Positions 5,858-8,086 of a stretch of DNA of 8,086 nt are shown here, piece by piece. Within the stretch, counting starts at the first letter, position 1; every line of letters starts with the position of its first letter. Under the pieces are notes generated by a model. It did no database searches. It was not told where the DNA came from and saw nothing but the letters and a program-made list of their open reading frames with translations. The DNA lies in contig JAQTVR010000047.1 of the NCBI GenBank assembly GCA_028706995.1, positions 1 through 8,086 on the forward strand, in the 5' to 3' direction. A program made the translations under genes and the position numbers. Origin of the DNA: Dehalococcoidales bacterium. GTDB taxonomy: Bacteria > Chloroflexota > Dehalococcoidia > Dehalococcoidales > UBA5627.

Positions 5858-7731
5858 TATATTTCCTCAGTTCGTGATTTTTGCCAGCTACCTACAGGAA
5901 TGGGTTTCTCAGGTGTCAATGGTTTTTCGCCGCTGACCTTTGTAACGGCATTAAAACGCGTGGGGCATACATCCAAACAGGTGCCGCACTTAATACATTT
6001 ATCATTATCGATAACGTATATCATTCTCTTATCACCTGAAATAGCGTTTACAGGGCAGCCCCTGGCACAGATTCCACAGCCCTGGCATTTATCGGGCAGT
6101 ATGTGGAATGTTATAAGACTCTTGCAGGCTGCCGCCGGGCAGCGTTTTTCATTTATATGTGCCTCGTATTCATCTCTGAAATACCTGATAGTGGTTAGCA
6201 CGGGATTGGGGGCGGTTCCGCCAAGAGCGCACAGAGAGCCTGCCTGAATAGCCTTTGCCAGTTCTGAGAGCAGGTCTATATCCTCCGGTTTCCCTTTGCC
6301 TTTAGTAATGTCTTCCAGGAGTTTTAACATTTGAAGAGTGCCTTCACGGCACATTACGCACTTGCCGCAGGACTCAGCCTGTGTAAAAGAAAGAAAATAC
6401 CTAGCCAGATCGACCATACAGGTTCCGGTATCGGCAACGATCATACCGCCCGAGCCCATAATAGAACCGGCGGCTGCCAATTGTTCATAATCTACCGGTA
6501 AGTCGAGTGCAGATGCCGGTAAACATCCTCCCGATGGCCCTCCTGTCTGAACAGCCTTGAAATCCTTTCCGCCGATAAGCCCTCCGCCGATTTCATAGAT
6601 TATTTCACGCAGGGTAATTCCCATAGGTACTTCAACCAAACCGCTATTAGCAATCTTTCCGGTTAAAGCGAAAACGGCAGTTCCTTTACTCTTTTCGGTG
6701 CCGATATTGATATACCAGTCAGCACCTTTAGAAATAATAACAGGAACAGTAGCCAGTGATTTTACATTATTGATGGTAGTAGGCTTGCCCCATAAGCCGG
6801 ATTGAGCCGGAAAGGGGGGGCGCGAGCGGGGCATACCGCGTTTACCTTCGATCGATGCCATAAGAGCTGTTTCTTCGCCGCAGACGAAGGCTCCTGCGCC
6901 CTCGTTTACGTTTATTTTAAAACTAAAGTCAGAGCCGAGGATCTTATTCCCCAGGAATCCTTTTTCTTCAGACTGTTTTAATGCCATTTTAAGTCTTTTG
7001 ACGGCTAGTGGATACTCTGCTCTGATATAGATGTAACCTTCGCTGGCGCCAATAGCATAAGCAGCGATGGACATACCTTCTATTACTGTATGTGGGTCGG
7101 CTTCCATTATGCTGCGGTCCATAAAAGCACCGGGATCGCCTTCGTCGGCGTTGCATATCATGTATTTAATATCGCTCTGTTCTTTTTGGCAGAACTCCCA
7201 TTTTAAACCTGTGGAGAAACCGGCACCCCCCCTGCCACGCAATCCTGATTTCTTTATTTCTTCTATAATCTGCAAGGGTGTCATTTCCAGCAGGGCCTTT
7301 TTCAGCGACTGATATCCGTCTCTTGAGATATAGTCCTCGATTTTTTCCGGGTTGATGTGTCCACAGTTACGTAATATTATACGCTGCTGCTTGCTATAGA
7401 AGTTTATATCTTTATAAAGGGGAATTGCCCGCTGGTCAACCGGGTCTCTAAAGAAAAGCCGTTCTATAGGTTTACCTTCGATAAGGTGGCTTTGAATGAT
7501 TTCAGGAACATCGCCAACGGTAAGGTGAGTATAAAAAATACCTCCTGGTTCGATGATAGCAATAGGCCCCTGTTCGCAAAAACCATGACAGCCGGTAAAA
7601 TCCACTTTGACGTTTTTCAAACCCAGCTCGGCTATTTCCTGTTCCAGCACCTGTCGTATTTCATTGGACTTGCCGGAAACACAACCGGTACCTTCGCAAA
7701 CAAGTATAGTGTATTGCTGATTATCAGGCAT
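5857..7731 (-). CDS. HydB/NuoF-like NADH- and FMN-binding flavoprotein with N- and C-terminal Fe-S domains
   Basis: The 624-residue protein has the three-part layout of HydB from bifurcating hydrogenases rather than plain NuoF. First comes a thioredoxin-like [2Fe-2S] domain (Cys12, 17, 48, 52). The NuoF core follows, with the FMN/NADH loop GRGGAGFSTGLKW (166-178), GEETALMASIEG (285-296) and the [4Fe-4S] ligands Cys455, 458, 461 and 501. A C-terminal two-[4Fe-4S] ferredoxin closes it (Cys549, 552, 555, 559 and Cys579, 582, 585, 589), after a CPAAAC segment (531-536). In HydBC-type complexes this subunit holds the FMN at which NADH exchanges electrons between ferredoxin and a second acceptor. 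The ATG at 7729-7731 is chosen because AAGGCGG lies 6 bases before it and the product then starts MPDNQQYTILVC, as relatives do. An in-frame ATG at 7747-7749 would add six residues. The start overlaps the NuoE-like stop by 8 bases, and the stop overlaps the next start by one. Confidence 0.9.
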   Translation of the reverse strand: MPDNQQYTILVCEGTGCVSGKSNEIRQVLEQEIAELGLKNVKVDFTGCHGFCEQGPIAIIEPGGIFYTHLTVGDVPEIIQSHLIEGKPIERLFFRDPVDQRAIPLYKDINFYSKQQRIILRNCGHINPEKIEDYISRDGYQSLKKALLEMTPLQIIEEIKKSGLRGRGGAGFSTGLKWEFCQKEQSDIKYMICNADEGDPGAFMDRSIMEADPHTVIEGMSIAAYAIGASEGYIYIRAEYPLAVKRLKMALKQSEEKGFLGNKILGSDFSFKINVNEGAGAFVCGEETALMASIEGKRGMPRSRPPFPAQSGLWGKPTTINNVKSLATVPVIISKGADWYINIGTEKSKGTAVFALTGKIANSGLVEVPMGITLREIIYEIGGGLIGGKDFKAVQTGGPSGGCLPASALDLPVDYEQLAAAGSIMGSGGMIVADTGTCMVDLARYFLSFTQAESCGKCVMCREGTLQMLKLLEDITKGKGKPEDIDLLSELAKAIQAGSLCALGGTAPNPVLTTIRYFRDEYEAHINEKRCPAAACKSLITFHILPDKCQGCGICARGCPVNAISGDKRMIYVIDNDKCIKCGTCLDVCPTRFNAVTKVSGEKPLTPEKPIPVGSWQKSRTEEI

Positions 7732-8086
7732 TATTATCCGCCTTATCATTATTGTTTAGAAGATTGGCTACTTTTTGCGGAGTCATTTTGCGGTGGACTT
7801 CATTATCGATTACCATCGTCGGAGCTAAAGCACAGGCTCCGATACAGGCAACTGTTTCCAGGGTATACTTACCGTCACCTGTTGTTTGTCCGGGTTTAAT
7901 GTTTAGCTCACGTTCCACACTGTCCAGCAGGCGGGCACCGCCACGCACATGGCAGTCAGCTCCCAGGCAGACTTTAATGGTATGTTCTCCCGGTTCGGTA
8001 AAGCGAAACTGGGAATAGAAACTGGCAACGCTGTAAATATCATTTTCCGATATTTCCAAGTAACAACTTATCTCGGAAATGGCTTC
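7724..8086 (-). CDS. NuoE/HydC-like [2Fe-2S] subunit (5' end outside window)
   Basis: Small thioredoxin-fold subunit that partners the NuoF/HydB flavoprotein. The frame is open to the right edge, so the gene starts beyond it; 120 codons are visible, beginning EAISEISCYLEISENDIYSV. A TTG at 8057-8059 is in frame but falls inside the conserved region, so it is not taken as the start. Family marks: the ISENDIYSVASFYSQFRF segment (visible 12-29) typical of NuoE, and the [2Fe-2S] ligands in CLGADC (Cys40, 45) and CIGAC (Cys81, 85). NuoE homologues usually have about 150-165 residues, so roughly 30-40 N-terminal residues are missing. It is the first visible gene of the operon and its TGA overlaps the start of the HydB-like gene. 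More operon members may lie beyond the edge. Confidence 0.92.
   Translation of the reverse strand, partial: EAISEISCYLEISENDIYSVASFYSQFRFTEPGEHTIKVCLGADCHVRGGARLLDSVERELNIKPGQTTGDGKYTLETVACIGACALAPTMVIDNEVHRKMTPQKVANLLNNNDKADNNA
7738..7744 (-). promoter_or_regulatory. Ribosome binding site inside the NuoE-like gene that sets the HydB-like start
   Basis: The minus strand reads AAGGCGG within the last codons of the NuoE-like gene, 6 bases before the ATG at 7729-7731. The in-frame ATG at 7747-7749 lies upstream of this site and has no comparable motif seen before it. The arrangement implies translational coupling of the two subunits. Confidence 0.5.

Noticed and set aside
3728..8086. Respiratory complex I (nuoEFG) or a [FeFe]-hydrogenase HydABC operon.
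   Set aside because: The HydB-type Fe-S extensions do not fit complex I NuoF, and the third subunit carries a GltD-type flavin domain with no H-cluster motifs and no molybdopterin-like NuoG domain.

Overview
The window looks like part of the chromosome of an anaerobic bacterium, most likely a Chloroflexota (Dehalococcoidia-like) lineage known mainly from metagenomes. This placement is tentative. It rests on the style of the methionyl-tRNA synthetase (a KLSSS signature in place of KMSKS), a possible remnant of a polyprenyl synthetase start next to metG and close to ftsH, moderate GC content, and a degenerate palindromic repeat of a type I associate with such genomes. No mobile-element genes, CRISPR array, tRNA or rRNA were seen.

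Layout. Bases 1-951 (+) hold the C-terminal 316 codons of metG, cut by the left edge. A short convergent gap follows, containing only a possible 22-codon ORF with a ribosome binding site (987-1055). The rest of the window is on the minus strand. Read 5' to 3' on that strand, it begins with a three-gene redox operon: a NuoE-like gene cut by the right edge, a HydB/NuoF-like gene, and a NuoG-head/GltD fusion. A 264-base intergenic region comes next, with a palindromic repeat and a probable ftsH promoter. Then come ftsH and moaE, 23 bases apart and probably cotranscribed, moaE ending convergently against metG.

How the genes work together. The redox operon is the most interesting part. The NuoE-like and HydB-like proteins form the NADH/FMN core found in electron-bifurcating [FeFe]-hydrogenases (HydBC). 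The third subunit starts with a HydA/NuoG-type Fe-S head but has no H-cluster hydrogenase domain. Instead it carries a GltD/NfnB-type FAD and NAD(P)H module. This architecture fits the Sporomusa-type Nfn (Stn) transhydrogenase, which links the NADH, NADPH and ferredoxin pools, and would be a way to make NADPH in an anaerobe. FtsH (membrane protein quality control), MoaE (molybdopterin synthase large subunit) and MetG (translation) are ordinary housekeeping functions.
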